Both the position numbers and the translations under genes were made by a program. Positions 30,299 to 40,168 of a stretch of 64,000 bases of DNA are shown piece after piece (position 1 is the first letter of the stretch; each line of letters begins with the position of its first letter). This DNA comes from Pseudomonas sp. TH10 (GTDB lineage: Bacteria > Pseudomonadota > Gammaproteobacteria > Pseudomonadales > Pseudomonadaceae). The notes beneath the pieces are model-generated. The model saw nothing but the letters and a program-made list of their open reading frames with translations. It searched no databases and was not told the origin of the DNA. Location: NCBI RefSeq assembly GCF_016651255.1, contig NZ_JAEKEG010000029.1, positions 1 through 64,000 of the forward strand, in the 5' to 3' direction.

Positions 30299-30856
30299 TT
30301 AGTCGATGACTTTGGCCGACTTGATGAACACAGGGTCGGAAGGCACGTTTTGCATGCCTTGTTTGGTGGTGGTTGGCGAGTTGACGATGATGTCGACGAC
30401 GTCCATACCTTTGACCACTTTGCCGAACACTGCGTAGCCATCGCCCTGGTCTAGGAAGTCGTTGTCCTTGACGTTGATGAAGAACTGGCTGGTCGCCGAA
30501 TCAGGTACGGAAGTGCGAGCCATGGACAAGGTGCCACGAACGTTGGCCAGACCGTTTTTGTGTTCGTTCTTGATAGGAGCCTTGGTTTCTTTTTGCTGCA
30601 TCTGTTGAGTGAAACCGCCGCCCTGGACCATAAAGCCCGGGATCACTCGGTGGAAAATCGTGTTGTTGTAGAAGCCGCTGTTCACGTAATCCAGAAAGTT
30701 TTTGGTACTGATCGGCGCCTTGACCGGATCCAGTTCGATTTCGATCTGGCCGTTGGTGGTCTCCAGCAGCACGTGCGGTGCCTTGGCTGGCGTGGCAGCC
30801 ATCAGGTTGGCGGCGAACAGCACGGTACCGGCGGCGAGGGCGAGTTTTTTCAACAT
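30299..30856 (-). CDS. ppiA: Periplasmic cyclophilin-type peptidyl-prolyl isomerase
   Basis: The 185-residue protein has a signal peptide ([20 protein letters not shown]) and then a cyclophilin domain with the active-site phrases [15 protein letters not shown] and [13 protein letters not shown]. It speeds cis-trans proline isomerisation of secreted proteins in the periplasm. The alpha/beta hydrolase gene ends 3 bases upstream on the same strand, so the two are probably co-transcribed. Confidence 0.9.
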   Translation of the reverse strand: MLKKLALAAGTVLFAANLMAATPAKAPHVLLETTNGQIEIELDPVKAPISTKNFLDYVNSGFYNNTIFHRVIPGFMVQGGGFTQQMQQKETKAPIKNEHKNGLANVRGTLSMARTSVPDSATSQFFINVKDNDFLDQGDGYAVFGKVVKGMDVVDIIVNSPTTTKQGMQNVPSDPVFIKSAKVID

Positions 30857-30859
30857 GGG

Positions 30860-31664
30860 TCAGTGATCCTGAGATTGAATATCGGCTGCGGCAAGAAACT
30901 CCAGCAGCGTTTGATTGAAGCGTTCGGGTTGATCGAGCGGGGTGGCGTGGCGCGAATCGGCGATCACCACCAGCCGCGCATTCGGTAGCAGTTTTACATA
31001 GGTTTCTTTCAGTGCCACCGGGGTGTAGTCACGGTCGGCGCTGATGATCAGCGTTGGACAGGTCACTCGGGAAAGTCGTTCCTGAACCCCCCAACCCACA
31101 ATCGCATCGAAGCTGGCGAGATAAGCACGTTTGTCGTTTTTTGCCCAGCGTTCGGCCATCTTCTGCCGCAGATCGGCTTGTTCCGGTTTCGGAAAAAGTT
31201 TGCTGCCCAGCGCTTTGCCGATGGTCGCCAGACTGAGCACGCGCATCAGGCTCCAGCGTTTGAACCACTGCCAGTAGTCGTCCTCGGCTGCGCACTTTGA
31301 CTTCGGGGGCGCTGTTGACGATGGTCAGACTCTTGAGCCATTGCGGCTGATCGACGCCGAGCTGGAAACCGATCATGCCGCCCATCGACAGTCCGACATA
31401 GTGCACCGGGCCAAGATTCAAATGCTCGATCAGCGCGACCAGGTCGGCGCTGAATCCCGCGATGCTGTAGCGCTCCCGGGGTTTTTCGGAACGGCCGTGG
31501 CCGCGGATGTCCGGGACGATCACCCGGTAGCGGGCTGATAGCGCCGGGATCTGCATTTCCCAGTCCAGCGTGCTCGAGCCGAGCCCGTGAACCAGCAGCA
31601 GCGGGGTGCCGTGGCCATATTCCTCATAGTGCAGGTTGCAACCTTCATGTTCGAAATAGGCCAT
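30860..31664 (-). pseudogene. Alpha/beta hydrolase, one frameshift
   Basis: The N-terminal frame starts MAYFEHEGCNLHYEEYGHGTP and has the oxyanion region LLLVHGLGSSTLDWE and the nucleophile elbow GLSMGGMIGFQLG. The second frame carries the acid and histidine part (TLIISADRDYTPV and ADSRHATPLDQPE). Removing one G at 31282-31283 joins VKVRSR to DDYWQWFKRWSLMRVLSLA and gives one hydrolase of about 267 residues. Its substrate is unknown. It is probably co-transcribed with ppiA and lies 14 bases downstream of the LysR gene. Confidence 0.8.
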
Positions 31665-31678
31665 CGGTGAACTCCGTG

Positions 31679-32605
31679 TCAGGCTTGTTCGGGCGCGGCA
31701 AACGGCGCGTCCAAAGGCAAGGTATCGAAAGTGCGCAGCAGCTCGATAAGGATTTGCGTCGCCGGGCCCAGGGGTTTGTCCTTGTTCGAATACAGGTAGA
31801 AGCTCGGATTACGGCTGCCGCCCTGATCCAACGGTAGCAGCTTGAGCGAACCTTCCTTCAATTCGCGTTCGATCATGTGTCGGGGCAACCAGGCAAAACC
31901 CAGGCCGCTGCTGACAAAAGTGGCGGCGGTGGCCAGGCTGCCTACCGTCCAGCGCTGTTCCGCCCCCAGCCAGCCGACATCCCGCGGCTGCTGGCGGCCG
32001 GAATCGCGAATCACCACCTGCATCTGGCTTTCCAGGTCCTGAAAGCTCAATTCACGGTTCAGGCGATGCAACGAATGATCGGGGTGAGCCACGGCGACAA
32101 ATTCGACGTCGCTCAATTCCGCCCCCAGGTAGCCGGGAATGCTGAAACCGGTGATGGCCAGGTCGGCAACCCCTTCCAGCAATACTTCCTCGACGCCGGA
32201 CAGCACCTCTTCGCGCAGCCGCACCCTGCAGCCACGACTTTGCGGCATGAATGCGGTCAGGGCGCGCACCAGGCGGGCACTCGGGTAAGCGGCATCGACC
32301 ACCAGCCGTACTTCAGCTTCCCAGCCTTGCTCCATGTGATGGGCAAGGTCTTCCAGTTGACTGGCCTGTTTCACCAGTTGCCGCGAGCGGCGCAGCAACA
32401 CGCCGCCGGCCTCGGTGAGCACCGCTTTACGCCCATCGATGCGCAGCAGCGGCACGCCGAGCTGGTCCTGCATGCGGGCGACGGTGTAGCTCACCGACGA
32501 TTGCGAACGGTGCAGGGCCTCGGCGGCCTGGGCGAATCCGCCGTGGTCGACCACGGCCTGCAATGTTCGCCATTGATCAAGGGTCACGCGGGGCGCTTTC
32601 ATCAT
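31679..32605 (-). CDS. LysR-family transcriptional regulator
   Basis: The 308-residue regulator has an N-terminal winged helix (LQAVVDHGGFAQAAEALHRS and QSSVSYTVARMQDQLGVPLL, residues 10-60) and a C-terminal ligand-binding domain (about 90-295). It is intact, starts with ATG at 32605 or at the second Met one codon later, and lies directly upstream of the alpha/beta hydrolase on the same strand. The target genes are not evident. Confidence 0.9.
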   Translation of the reverse strand: MMKAPRVTLDQWRTLQAVVDHGGFAQAAEALHRSQSSVSYTVARMQDQLGVPLLRIDGRKAVLTEAGGVLLRRSRQLVKQASQLEDLAHHMEQGWEAEVRLVVDAAYPSARLVRALTAFMPQSRGCRVRLREEVLSGVEEVLLEGVADLAITGFSIPGYLGAELSDVEFVAVAHPDHSLHRLNRELSFQDLESQMQVVIRDSGRQQPRDVGWLGAEQRWTVGSLATAATFVSSGLGFAWLPRHMIERELKEGSLKLLPLDQGGSRNPSFYLYSNKDKPLGPATQILIELLRTFDTLPLDAPFAAPEQA

Positions 32606-32651
32606 TAGCTCCTCTTGTCCTAAGCTGGCCGTCCCTCATGGAGACTGCCGA

Positions 32652-32966
32652 ATGAAAAAATTCTGTTGTGTGCTGCTGGCGCTGCTTCCGCTGACCGCTT
32701 TTGCATACCCGATCGACGTGCAGAAAAACCTCAATGGCATGAAGATCGACTACGAAACCTACGATACCGATAACGACATCGGCTCCATCAAAGTCGTCAA
32801 CTACGGTGATGTGGATGCACTCTGCAAAGCGGTGTTCAGCAATGGCCCGGAAGCGCCACGCACCCGCAGTATCGAGGTGCCGGCCGGTAAGCATAAAAAC
32901 GCCACGGCCAAGTTTTCCCGCTCCATCATCAAGCTGCGCATCGAACTGAGCTGCACCCCGAAATAA
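32652..32966 (+). CDS. Small secreted protein of unknown function
   Basis: The 104-residue product has a clear signal peptide (MKKFCCVLLALLPLTAFAYP, cleaved after AFA). The mature part of about 85 residues holds two cysteines (DALCKAVF and ELSCTPK) that could form a disulfide. Its gene is divergent from the LysR gene and is followed by a REP-like palindrome. I do not recognise a characterised family. Confidence 0.78.
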   Translation: MKKFCCVLLALLPLTAFAYPIDVQKNLNGMKIDYETYDTDNDIGSIKVVNYGDVDALCKAVFSNGPEAPRTRSIEVPAGKHKNATAKFSRSIIKLRIELSCTPK

Positions 32967-32979
32967 CACCGTATTTACC

Positions 32980-33070
32980 TGTGGGAGCGAGCCTGCTCGC
33001 GAAGACGTAGTGCCAGTCGACACATTCCTTGACTGACACACCGCTTTCGCGAGCAGGCTCGCTCTCACAT
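32980..33070. repeat. REP-like inverted repeat
   Basis: TGTGGGAGCGAGCCTGCTCG on the left pairs with CGAGCAGGCTCGCTCTCACA on the right, separated by about 50 bases. It lies between the small secreted-protein gene and azoR. Confidence 0.8.
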
Positions 33071-33196
33071 GCTCTGGGTGCATCTAAACGAATTATTCGA
33101 TGCTTTGCAGCAATTATTTGCGCTTTTTCATCGATACAACCCTGTTTGACCTTCACTCCATCGACCTACAACATTCTCGGATGGAGGCTACACACC

Positions 33197-33796
33197 ATGT
33201 CCCGCGTTCTGATCATCGAAAGCAGCGCCCGCCAGCAAGATTCGGTATCCCGTCAACTGACCCAGACCTTCATCAGTCAGTGGAAAGCCGCGCACCCCGA
33301 CGATCAGATCAGCGTGCGTGACCTCGCCGTGAACCCGGTTCCGCACCTGGACAGCAACCTGTTGGGCGGCTGGATGAAACCCGCCGAACAGCGCAGCGAC
33401 AGCGAACAATCGTCGCTGGACCGCTCCAACCAGTTGACCGATGAATTGCTCGCCGCCGATGTGCTGGTGATGGCCGCGCCGATGTACAACTTCGCTATCC
33501 CGAGCACTTTGAAAGCCTGGCTCGACCACGTCCTGCGTGCCGGCGTGACCTTCAAATACACCGAAACCGGCCCGCAAGGTCTGCTCAGCGGCAAACGTGC
33601 CTACGTGCTGACCGCTCGCGGCGGCATCTACGCCGGCGGCCCGGCCGATCATCAGGAACCGTACCTGCGCCAGGTCATGGGCTTCATCGGCATCCATGAC
33701 GTGACCTTCATCCACGCTGAAGGCATGAACCTGGGGGGCGACTTCCAGGAGAAAGGCTTGAACCAGGCCAACGCCAAACTGGCCCAGGTCGCTTGA
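33197..33796 (+). CDS. azoR: FMN-dependent NADH-azoreductase
   Basis: This 199-residue flavoprotein of the flavodoxin-like fold uses NADH to reduce azo compounds and quinones. The FMN phosphate loop SSARQQDSVSRQLT is near the N-terminus, and APMYNFAIPSTLKAWLDHV and TARGGIYAGG form the flavin site. The length matches other AzoR proteins (about 200). The ATG at 33197 is preferred because GGAGG lies 10 bases upstream; longer in-frame starts extend into the repeat region. Confidence 0.92.
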   Translation: MSRVLIIESSARQQDSVSRQLTQTFISQWKAAHPDDQISVRDLAVNPVPHLDSNLLGGWMKPAEQRSDSEQSSLDRSNQLTDELLAADVLVMAAPMYNFAIPSTLKAWLDHVLRAGVTFKYTETGPQGLLSGKRAYVLTARGGIYAGGPADHQEPYLRQVMGFIGIHDVTFIHAEGMNLGGDFQEKGLNQANAKLAQVA

Positions 33797-33904
33797 TATG
33801 TTAATCGCCAGATAATCGCTGGATGGTCTAGTGCTCTGGCGTGACCCCTTCAAGGTTCCACGCGCATCGAACCTCCCTTTGCACTTGTTGCTCCTGAGTG
33901 CTGT

Positions 33905-33945
33905 AGCCCGATTGAACGCTTTAGCGAGATCGGGCTTTTTTTGCC
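33905..33945 (+). terminator. Rho-independent terminator downstream of azoR
   Basis: AGCCCGAT (33905-33912) and ATCGGGCT (33929-33936) form a GC-rich stem followed by a run of seven T. It lies about 110 bases after the azoR stop in the 348-base gap before the DMT transporter gene; I see no gene in the rest of the gap. Confidence 0.85.
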
Positions 33946-34144
33946 TTGAGGTTTTGGGTTTGTGGTGAGGGCTACCTGCGGCCGTTGATTTCTCGGTAGG
34001 AGCTGTCGAGAGAAACGAGGCTGCAATCTTCTGATCTTGCTTCGGATACATATCCATCACCCAGAAAGGGATATGCACACGAACTCAACATCGCGATAAC
34101 CGAAAAACCCGCTATCGTCGCCGCCATTCGAAACAGAGGCGACC

Positions 34145-35010
34145 ATGGGCTATCTACTTTTTGTCACGCTGATCCAGGCGTTTTCCTTCAGCTTGATCGG
34201 CGAATACCTGGCCGGTCATGTCGACAGTTACTTCGCCGTGCTGGTGCGCGTGGTGTTGGCCGGGCTGGTCTTCATCCCCCTGACCCGCTGGCGCTCGGTT
34301 GAACCCGCATTCATGCGCGGCATGCTACTGATCGGCGCCCTGCAGTTCGGCGTCACCTACGTCTGCCTGTACCTCAGCTTCAGGGTCCTGACCGTGCCCG
34401 AAGTGCTGTTGTTCACCATCCTCACGCCACTGCACGTGACCTTGATCGAAGACGCGCTGAACCGCCGCTTCAACCCCTGGGCCCTGGTCGCTGCCCTGGT
34501 AGCCGTGCTTGGCGCCGCAGTCATTCGTTATGACCGCATCAACCCGGACTTCTTCATGGGCTTCCTGCTGCTGCAGTTGGCGAACTTCACCTACGCCGCC
34601 GGGCAAGTGCTTTACAAACACCTGGTCGCCAAACACCCCAGCGACCTGCCGCACTATCGGCGTTTCGGTTACTTCTACCTGGGCGGATTTGCCGTGGCAC
34701 TGCCCGCGTTCCTGCTGTTCGGCAAAGCCGACTTCCTGCCCGAAGCGCCGCTGCAATGGGGGTGCTGGTATTCCTCGGGCTGGTCTCGACCGCGCTCGGC
34801 TTGTACTGGTGGAACAAGGGCGCGTGCATGGTCAACGGCGGGACGCTGGCGGTGATGAACAACCTGCACGTGCCAGTGGGGCTGCTGCTCAACCTGCTGA
34901 TCTGGAACCAGCATGAAGAGCTGGGACGGCTGCTCTTTGGCGGCATGGTGATTCTGGCAGCAGTGTGGATCAGTCGGCTGGGTATCAGGCCAGACCCGAA
35001 ACGGGTGTAG
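34145..35010 (+). pseudogene. EamA/DMT-family transporter, one frameshift
   Basis: The product starts MGYLLFVTLIQAFSFSLIGE and has ten hydrophobic segments when both frames are joined. The break lies in the GGGGG at 34758-34762: one added G restores PLQWGVLVFLGLVSTALGLYWWNKGACM and the last three helices. The restored length is about 288 residues, normal for the carboxylate/amino acid/amine branch of the DMT superfamily. The substrate is unknown. Confidence 0.82.
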
Positions 35011-35080
35011 GAGCTGCCGAAGGCTGCGATCTTTGGATGTTGAAGATCAACAGATCGCAGGCTGCGCCAACGCCTACATC
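35006..35080. repeat. REP-like palindrome, last one before the island
   Basis: GTAGGAGCTGCCGAAGGCTG-CGATCTTTG pairs imperfectly with CAGATCGCAGGCTGCGCCAA-CGCCTAC. The right end overlaps the stop codon of the truncated channel gene. I see no further element of this family to the right of this point. Confidence 0.72.
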
Positions 35081-35706
35081 ACGTGTTTCTCCGGTTCTGG
35101 AACCGCACTCGCGCCCAGCACAGCCGGCAACAGCCCCGAACGCAAATCCCCACCACTCGGCTGTTGATACAGACTCAACCCGAACTCCGGCAGCACCGCC
35201 AGCAGATAGTCAAAAATATCCCCCTGAATCCGCTCGTAATCGGCCCACACCGTGGTGCTGGTGAAACAGTAGATTTCCAGCGGAATACCCTGCGCCGTGG
35301 TTTGCATCTGGCGGACCATGCAGGTCATGTTCGGTTGCACCTCCGGGTGGCTCTTCAGATAGGCCAATGCATAAGCGCGGAAGGTGCCGATGTTGGTCAT
35401 GCGCCGACGGTTGGCCGACATCGCCGCGACGTTGCCCTGCGCCTCGTTCCACGCCTTGAGCTCGGCTTTCTTGCGGCTCATGTAGCCGCTCAACAGATGC
35501 ACCTGGCTCAGCTTTTCCTCTTCATCGTCACGGATGAAACGCACGCCGCTGGCGTCGATGAACAGACTGCGCTTGATCCGTCGGCCGCCGGATTGCTGCA
35601 TGCCGCGCCAGTTTCGGAACGACTCGGACATCAGGCGCCAGGTCGGGATCGAGACGATGGTCTTGTCGAAATTCGGTACGTGTGAGCTCAATACGTAAAT
35701 GGACAT
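35074..35706 (-). pseudogene. 5'-truncated mechanosensitive ion channel (YbdG/MscM-like), C-terminal remnant
   Basis: From NFDKTIVSIPTWRLMSESFR onward the 210-residue frame matches the cytoplasmic beta and alpha/beta domains of YbdG-type miniconductance channels (GGRRIKRSLFIDASGVRF). The membrane helices and pore that should precede this are absent. Upstream codons (MDRKSQAADLYGFDMSIYV) do not look like a channel. The homology therefore starts near 35690, where core chromosome meets the island. I infer that insertion or recombination removed the 5' part. A complete copy elsewhere in the genome cannot be checked here. Confidence 0.7.
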
Positions 35707-36151
35707 GTCAAACCCATACAAATCAGCAGCTTGAGATTTTCTGTCCATTGTCCATTTTTCTTCAAATCGATGGACAGCCCTGCCGCCCCACAACGCTCGC
35801 AGCCCCATAACCCTCCGTCCTACCCCGAGCGCCCCGACCCTTCCGGATAGGCCCTAAGCTGCACCATCGGGTTCCCCGGCATCGGGTAATGACGATAGTA
35901 TTGTGCTATTACGTAGGGACATCAGGATGCCCAGCACCTTTCGCCTAGCGAATGAGGGGGGCGGTAGGAGCTCGGCATGGATCAGCCACACCACAGAAAC
36001 GTAGACAGACAACCATCATATCCCGAGGCGGTTACTTGGGAGCCTTCGTCGTGCCTGCAATTTTCCGAGCCCCTGTTCAATAGCCCAATAACTCTAGACC
36101 CCAGACGAATCATCAATACGAACAACATCTCAATAACCAAGGTACTCATGC
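35707..36151. other. Island junction, no recognisable gene
   Basis: This 445-base stretch lies between the truncated channel gene and the first island gene. It has lower GC content toward its right end (AT-rich 36060-36150), which should include the promoter of the ABC-3C operon. I see no tRNA gene, no integrase and no convincing direct repeat here. Short frames in it lack any family-like content. Confidence 0.5.
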
Positions 36152-36469
36152 ATGAGTGAGCAGCAACAGGAAGACGGGCAGGAAAACGAGCAGGAGCGGA
36201 AGCAGCAATACGTTTTTCATCCCGCTGATCTGGTCGAATACGCGATGGACAAACCCATTGGAGTAGCCCGCGCGGCGCTGATAATTGGTCTGGAAGGCGC
36301 TGATGTTTACCCTGATATCATCATTGATGAACTGGTTGGGAACATGGAGTTGAACCTACGTTTCCTGAAAAAGCTCACGGGTGCTTTGCGGAAGAATCCG
36401 AATAAAATTATTGGTGATATGTCATATCGTATACGGGCTGTTCAGCTGGAGCGCGAACTCGGTTTATGA
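36152..36469 (+). CDS. Small acidic-start protein upstream of ABC-3C genes, unknown
   Basis: The 105-residue product opens with a very hydrophilic stretch (MSEQQQEDGQENEQERKQQ) and continues with a helical region (HPADLVEYAMDKPIGVARAALIIG and LRFLKKLTGALRKNPNKIIG). I do not recognise the family. It lies 52 bases before the Mrr-like ABC-3C gene on the same strand, so it may be part of the same system, for example as a regulator or accessory subunit. That role is inferred from position only. Confidence 0.62.
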   Translation: MSEQQQEDGQENEQERKQQYVFHPADLVEYAMDKPIGVARAALIIGLEGADVYPDIIIDELVGNMELNLRFLKKLTGALRKNPNKIIGDMSYRIRAVQLERELGL

Positions 36470-36521
36470 TGTTCTCATATTGTAATTTAGTAAGCACAGT
36501 AACTTTCCGGAGGTGCTGCTA

Positions 36522-37602
36522 ATGCCAATTGGTGAGAAACCCATCAAGACTCCTCCGGCCCCTACGTTCGAGCTTACCGCACTAGACGTGGAGAAAGGGG
36601 CGCCAGTTCTGCCACTAGATCGTTTGCAGATCATGTCAGCGCCTGAATGGGAGGTTTTTACCTCCGAATTCGTATCTTACCTGGATAAGGATTACGATTC
36701 GGTAACGCTGTGTGGCGGCGGGGGTGACATGGGGCGTGACGTGATCGCCAAGTTCGCAACAGGGTGGGACAACTTTCAATGTAAGCACTATAAAGAGAAG
36801 TTGAGCATTGCCGACGTCGCTGCCGAACTGGGCAAGCTCGTTTACTATACCTGGAAAAAAGAGTACACCCTGCCACGCAAGTACCGCTTTGTGACCCCGA
36901 AAGGGTGCAGTGCGCCTTGCATGGCTATATTCACCAAAAAGTCTCGCATCCAAGGTGAGATCATCAAGCGCTGGGATAAAGTGTGCAAGAATAAAATTAC
37001 TAGCAAGGAATCAATACTGCTAGAAGGCGATCTGCTGGAATATCTAAAGATCATCGACTTTTCGTTTGTTGATGAGATGTCTTCGCTAGAATTGGTAAAG
37101 ATGCACGCTCGGACACCGTATCACACGTCCCGATTTGGTAGCTATCACCTAAAACGTCCAGTAGTTCCAACGGTTGCACCAACGCCTGTCGCTGATAACG
37201 AGAAGTTATATATTGGGGCTCTCTTGGAGGCGTTTTCAGAGGCGGATGGAGCTGAGTACTCATTTGAAAGCATTATGGAAAGTGAGTATGAGAACATCCT
37301 GGATCGGGCTAGGATAAACTTTTTTCAGCGCTGAATACTTAGAAGTATTTTCGCGGGATGGGTTTCCTGCTGACTGCTATGACAAACTCAAAGCAGAATG
37401 CCGTGAGGCCATAGATAGTGTTTTGTATGAAAAGCACGATGATGGATTTCAGCGGTTTCTAAAAGTGAGCTCGCACTCTGTACGTGTACAATACGACTCT
37501 CATCCGCTCCGCCATTTCTTGCAAGTCGCCGATCGTAAGGGGTTATGCCATCAATTAGTGAATGACCGCAAATTCACTTGGGTGAAGAAGAAAAAATCAT
37601 GA
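36522..37602 (+). pseudogene. ABC-3C system effector: Mrr-like nuclease plus ABC-3C C-terminal domain, one frameshift
   Basis: The N-terminal half is a Mrr-like restriction endonuclease fold: an early Glu (SAPEWEVFTSEF), LCGGGGDMGRDVIAKF with the metal Asp, and DNFQCKHYKE with the Q-x-K catalytic strand. The C-terminal part matches the ABC-3C CTD, with SAEYLEVFSRDGFP and DRKGLCHQLVNDRKFTWV. The frame breaks in the T6 at 37320-37325; dropping one T links NFF to SAEYLEVF and gives about 359 residues. The stop overlaps the next start (ATGA), so translation is coupled. In ABC-3C systems this component is the effector. Start at 36522 follows CCGGAGG. Confidence 0.82.
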
Positions 37603-38029
37603 GATCAAAAGATTTGTACAATAGCCCTGTGGAGATTGGGGCGCGTATTGTTCTATTGCTCGCTGGCCTTTCCCGGACGCTTGATCTGGATGAGCTGATC
37701 TTCTTGGACTACGCATCAATTTATAGTGGTGACTTTAAAGGGGGCCAAGTCTGCATCCTATGATGGTAAATCGTCTAACTGAGTTGGTTCGTCGGCGAGA
37801 AATCTTCCCTGGTGCGATCAAGCTTTTTACCGCGAAAGGGTTGATGACTTCTCAGGTTGATGAGCGTGGCGTCCGATATTCCATCACTAGTGCAGGCAGT
37901 GCGTTTACCGCCAAGTTGACTACTGAATATCACGAAGATTTCAGACGGCGCGTATCTTGGGTTGAGGGTAATATTAATTACCTTACGGTTCAGCGTCGCA
38001 CCATTTATAAAGTTGAAAGGGCGGTCTGA
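37599..38029 (+). pseudogene. ABC-3C system middle component, one frameshift
   Basis: The product starts MRSKDLYNSPVEIGARIVLL and reads LDELIFLDYASIYSGDFKGG. One added G in the GGGGG at 37740-37744 continues it as PSLHPMMVNRLTELVRRREIF, giving about 143 residues. The pattern NPxEIG...FLDY...HSGD...GGPxSLHP...NRxGEL is typical of the ABC-3C middle component, a winged-helix-like adaptor between ATPase and effector. It is coupled to both neighbours (4-base overlap upstream, TGATG downstream). Confidence 0.82.
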
Positions 38030-39847
38030 TGTTTATTGAAAGTGTTATTGTGAGTGGCCCTGACCTTGCAGATGCTGCTGTTTTTTTTGAAAAGGGCGCA
38101 AACGTTGTTCAGGGTGGTTCCAATACTGGTAAGTCATACATTGTTCAATGCATAAAGTTTGCGCTTGGTGCGACCACGCCACCGAAACCCATTAAAGAGT
38201 CGCGAGGGTATACCACCGTCAAGGTTAAGTTTGTGCACGATGATGGGCGTTTTTTCACCATCGTGAGGGGACTTTCTGCAAGCTCCAAGCCAAATTTTTA
38301 TGATGAAGAAGGTAAGGTGCAAACTCTTGGGGTTAAGCATAATACTAGGAACATGAGTTCGGTCTCTAACCAGATTTTGAACAGAATGGGGTTGAATGGA
38401 AGGCTTTTGCTGAAAGGCACAGCTTCTCTGAGTAATGCTTCTTTCACACTTCGCGACTTCGAAAAAGTTTTTTTGATGGATGAGACGCGAATTGTGGCTG
38501 ATTACTCTCCTCTCGGTACAGGCCAGAATAATGAGGGCCCTAAAGAGAAATCCATCCTAAAACTGCTGCTTACGGGGAGGGATGATGCAGGGGTTAAACA
38601 GGCCAAAAAGGAGCTGGCGTCAAAGGGGGCTTTGAAGCACCGGTTCAATGCTGTCGAAGAAATCATCAAGCAGTTTTATCCGGGTAACGACGCCGCTGAA
38701 AGCCTTGAACTTCAGAAGCTCAATTCGTTTGCCGACCAGGTCGCGCTTCGGCTGAAGTTGGCTGAAAATGAACTGGAAGGCGCGTTCCATTCGAGTGAAG
38801 ACTTGTTTACCCAGAAAGCCAACCATATCGCTGAACTTGAGGTGGTCGAAGGCAAAATAGCTCAAGACAAGGCACTCTTTAGCCGATTTGACATGCTTGC
38901 TCAAAAGTACGAATCAGACCGCCAGCGTCTGCAGGGTATTGAGCAGGCGGCAGTCTTGCTCGATGAGTCGGACGCCGTGCTTTGCCCAACCTGTGGCAAC
39001 CATTTCGACTCCGAGTCATGCGCGACGGACGTAGATGACATCAAGAAAGGGGTCTCCTTTGAGTTGGATAGAATTTCGAAAAACATCCACGAACTTGCGG
39101 AAGCCCAAGTATCTCTGACGGCAGCGATTGAACGGAACACTTCAAGTGCTGAGAACACCAAGACCTCCATCGCGGCAGCGGAGAAACTGATCACCTCGGA
39201 TCTCCAGAGTTCGGTGCAGGCAGTGAGTGACTTGAAGGAGCTTGCCTCGTGCCTCAAGCATGATCACTCGGTGCTGAATAGACTCGTTACCGATAAGGCG
39301 AAGCTGAGGGAGGAGCTGAAACGACTGGGTGTTCTACTGCTTGAGGAGCAAAACACCTATACCCCTGAGAGCTTTGAAGAGTCTGCCAAGCCTCTGGTGA
39401 AAGAGATTCAGGACATCCTGCAGCGCTGGAGCTTCCCGAATTACTCCCCAGTGGAATTCGACTTCGGAGCTTCGGGACATCACCATTGGTGGTAGCGCGA
39501 GAGGCAATTTCGGCAAGGGGTATCGAGCGATCGCTTCCTCTGCGTTTGCTTTGGGGCTGATGAATTTACTGAAACTTTCTGGGCGCCACCCTGGCTTTGT
39601 AGTACTTGATTCGCCACTGACCACGTACAAGGAAGGGGATCCGGAGCCTGAGGAAGGTGATGAGGAAGTAGCTGCGGACGTGATTTATGCGTTTTATCAG
39701 GATATTGCCGATAACTTCAAAGATTCTCAAGTGCTTATATTTGAGAACAAGGAGCCTGATATGGCGCTCATCCCACATATGAATTATCAGCACTTCACGA
39801 AAAGCAGAAAAAGTGGGAGATACGGCTTCTTCCCACTAAGAGGCTGA
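38029..39847 (+). pseudogene. ABC-3C system ATPase (Rad50/SMC-like), one frameshift
   Basis: The N-terminal part has Walker A QGGSNTGKS (about residues 28-36). Long coiled coils (210-460) enclose a CPTCG zinc-hook-like motif (VLCPTCGNHF), and the C-terminal part has FGKGYRAIASSAFALGL with Walker B GFVVLDSPLTTY. The frame breaks in the GGG at 39474-39476; removing one G joins EFDFGAS to DITIGGSARGNFGKG. The restored length is about 605 residues. In this system the ATPase is thought to sense invading DNA or its processing and to license the Mrr-like effector. It is the last gene of the run. Confidence 0.82.
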
Positions 39848-40110
39848 TTCGATTTTACAATTTATCGGTCACCGCGCCAATGGCGCGGGTGATCGACTTA
39901 CTAAGCGCCTGGTCTCTTCAAACACGGTTGAGTAAAGGTAAAGGTAAAGGTGAAAGCTTTCCCTATCAACACCATGGCTATTTATTATTGATGGCTGCTA
40001 ACTTCGTTACAGCCCTCTCAGCATGACTACACCTGAGCCTGAGAAGCCGCACTTCACACGAGCGTCTGGTTGAGAAGGGGGCTAACGAACGCCCAAGCTA
40101 GAGCGTTGTA

Positions 40111-40168
40111 AGCCCCGAGCCCCGAGCCCCGAGCCCCGAGTCAGAGTCATAGAGTCATAGAGTCGTGG
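40111..40168. repeat. Short tandem repeats (7-bp x4, then 8-bp units)
   Basis: Four perfect copies of AGCCCCG occupy 40111-40138. They are followed by AGTCAG, two AGTCATAG units and AGTCGTGG. A separate (GGTAAA)-type triplet lies near 39935. This low-complexity DNA fills part of the 454-base gap between the convergent ABC-3C ATPase and the next gene; the rest of the gap shows no gene. Confidence 0.85.

Noticed and set aside
35707-36151. tRNA-linked attachment site at the island edge
   Set aside because: No tRNA gene, integrase or direct repeat could be found at the junction.
35977-36159. Short plus-strand frame before the ABC-3C operon
   Set aside because: Probably leader or promoter DNA; there is no family-like content and it overlaps the start of the 105-residue gene.
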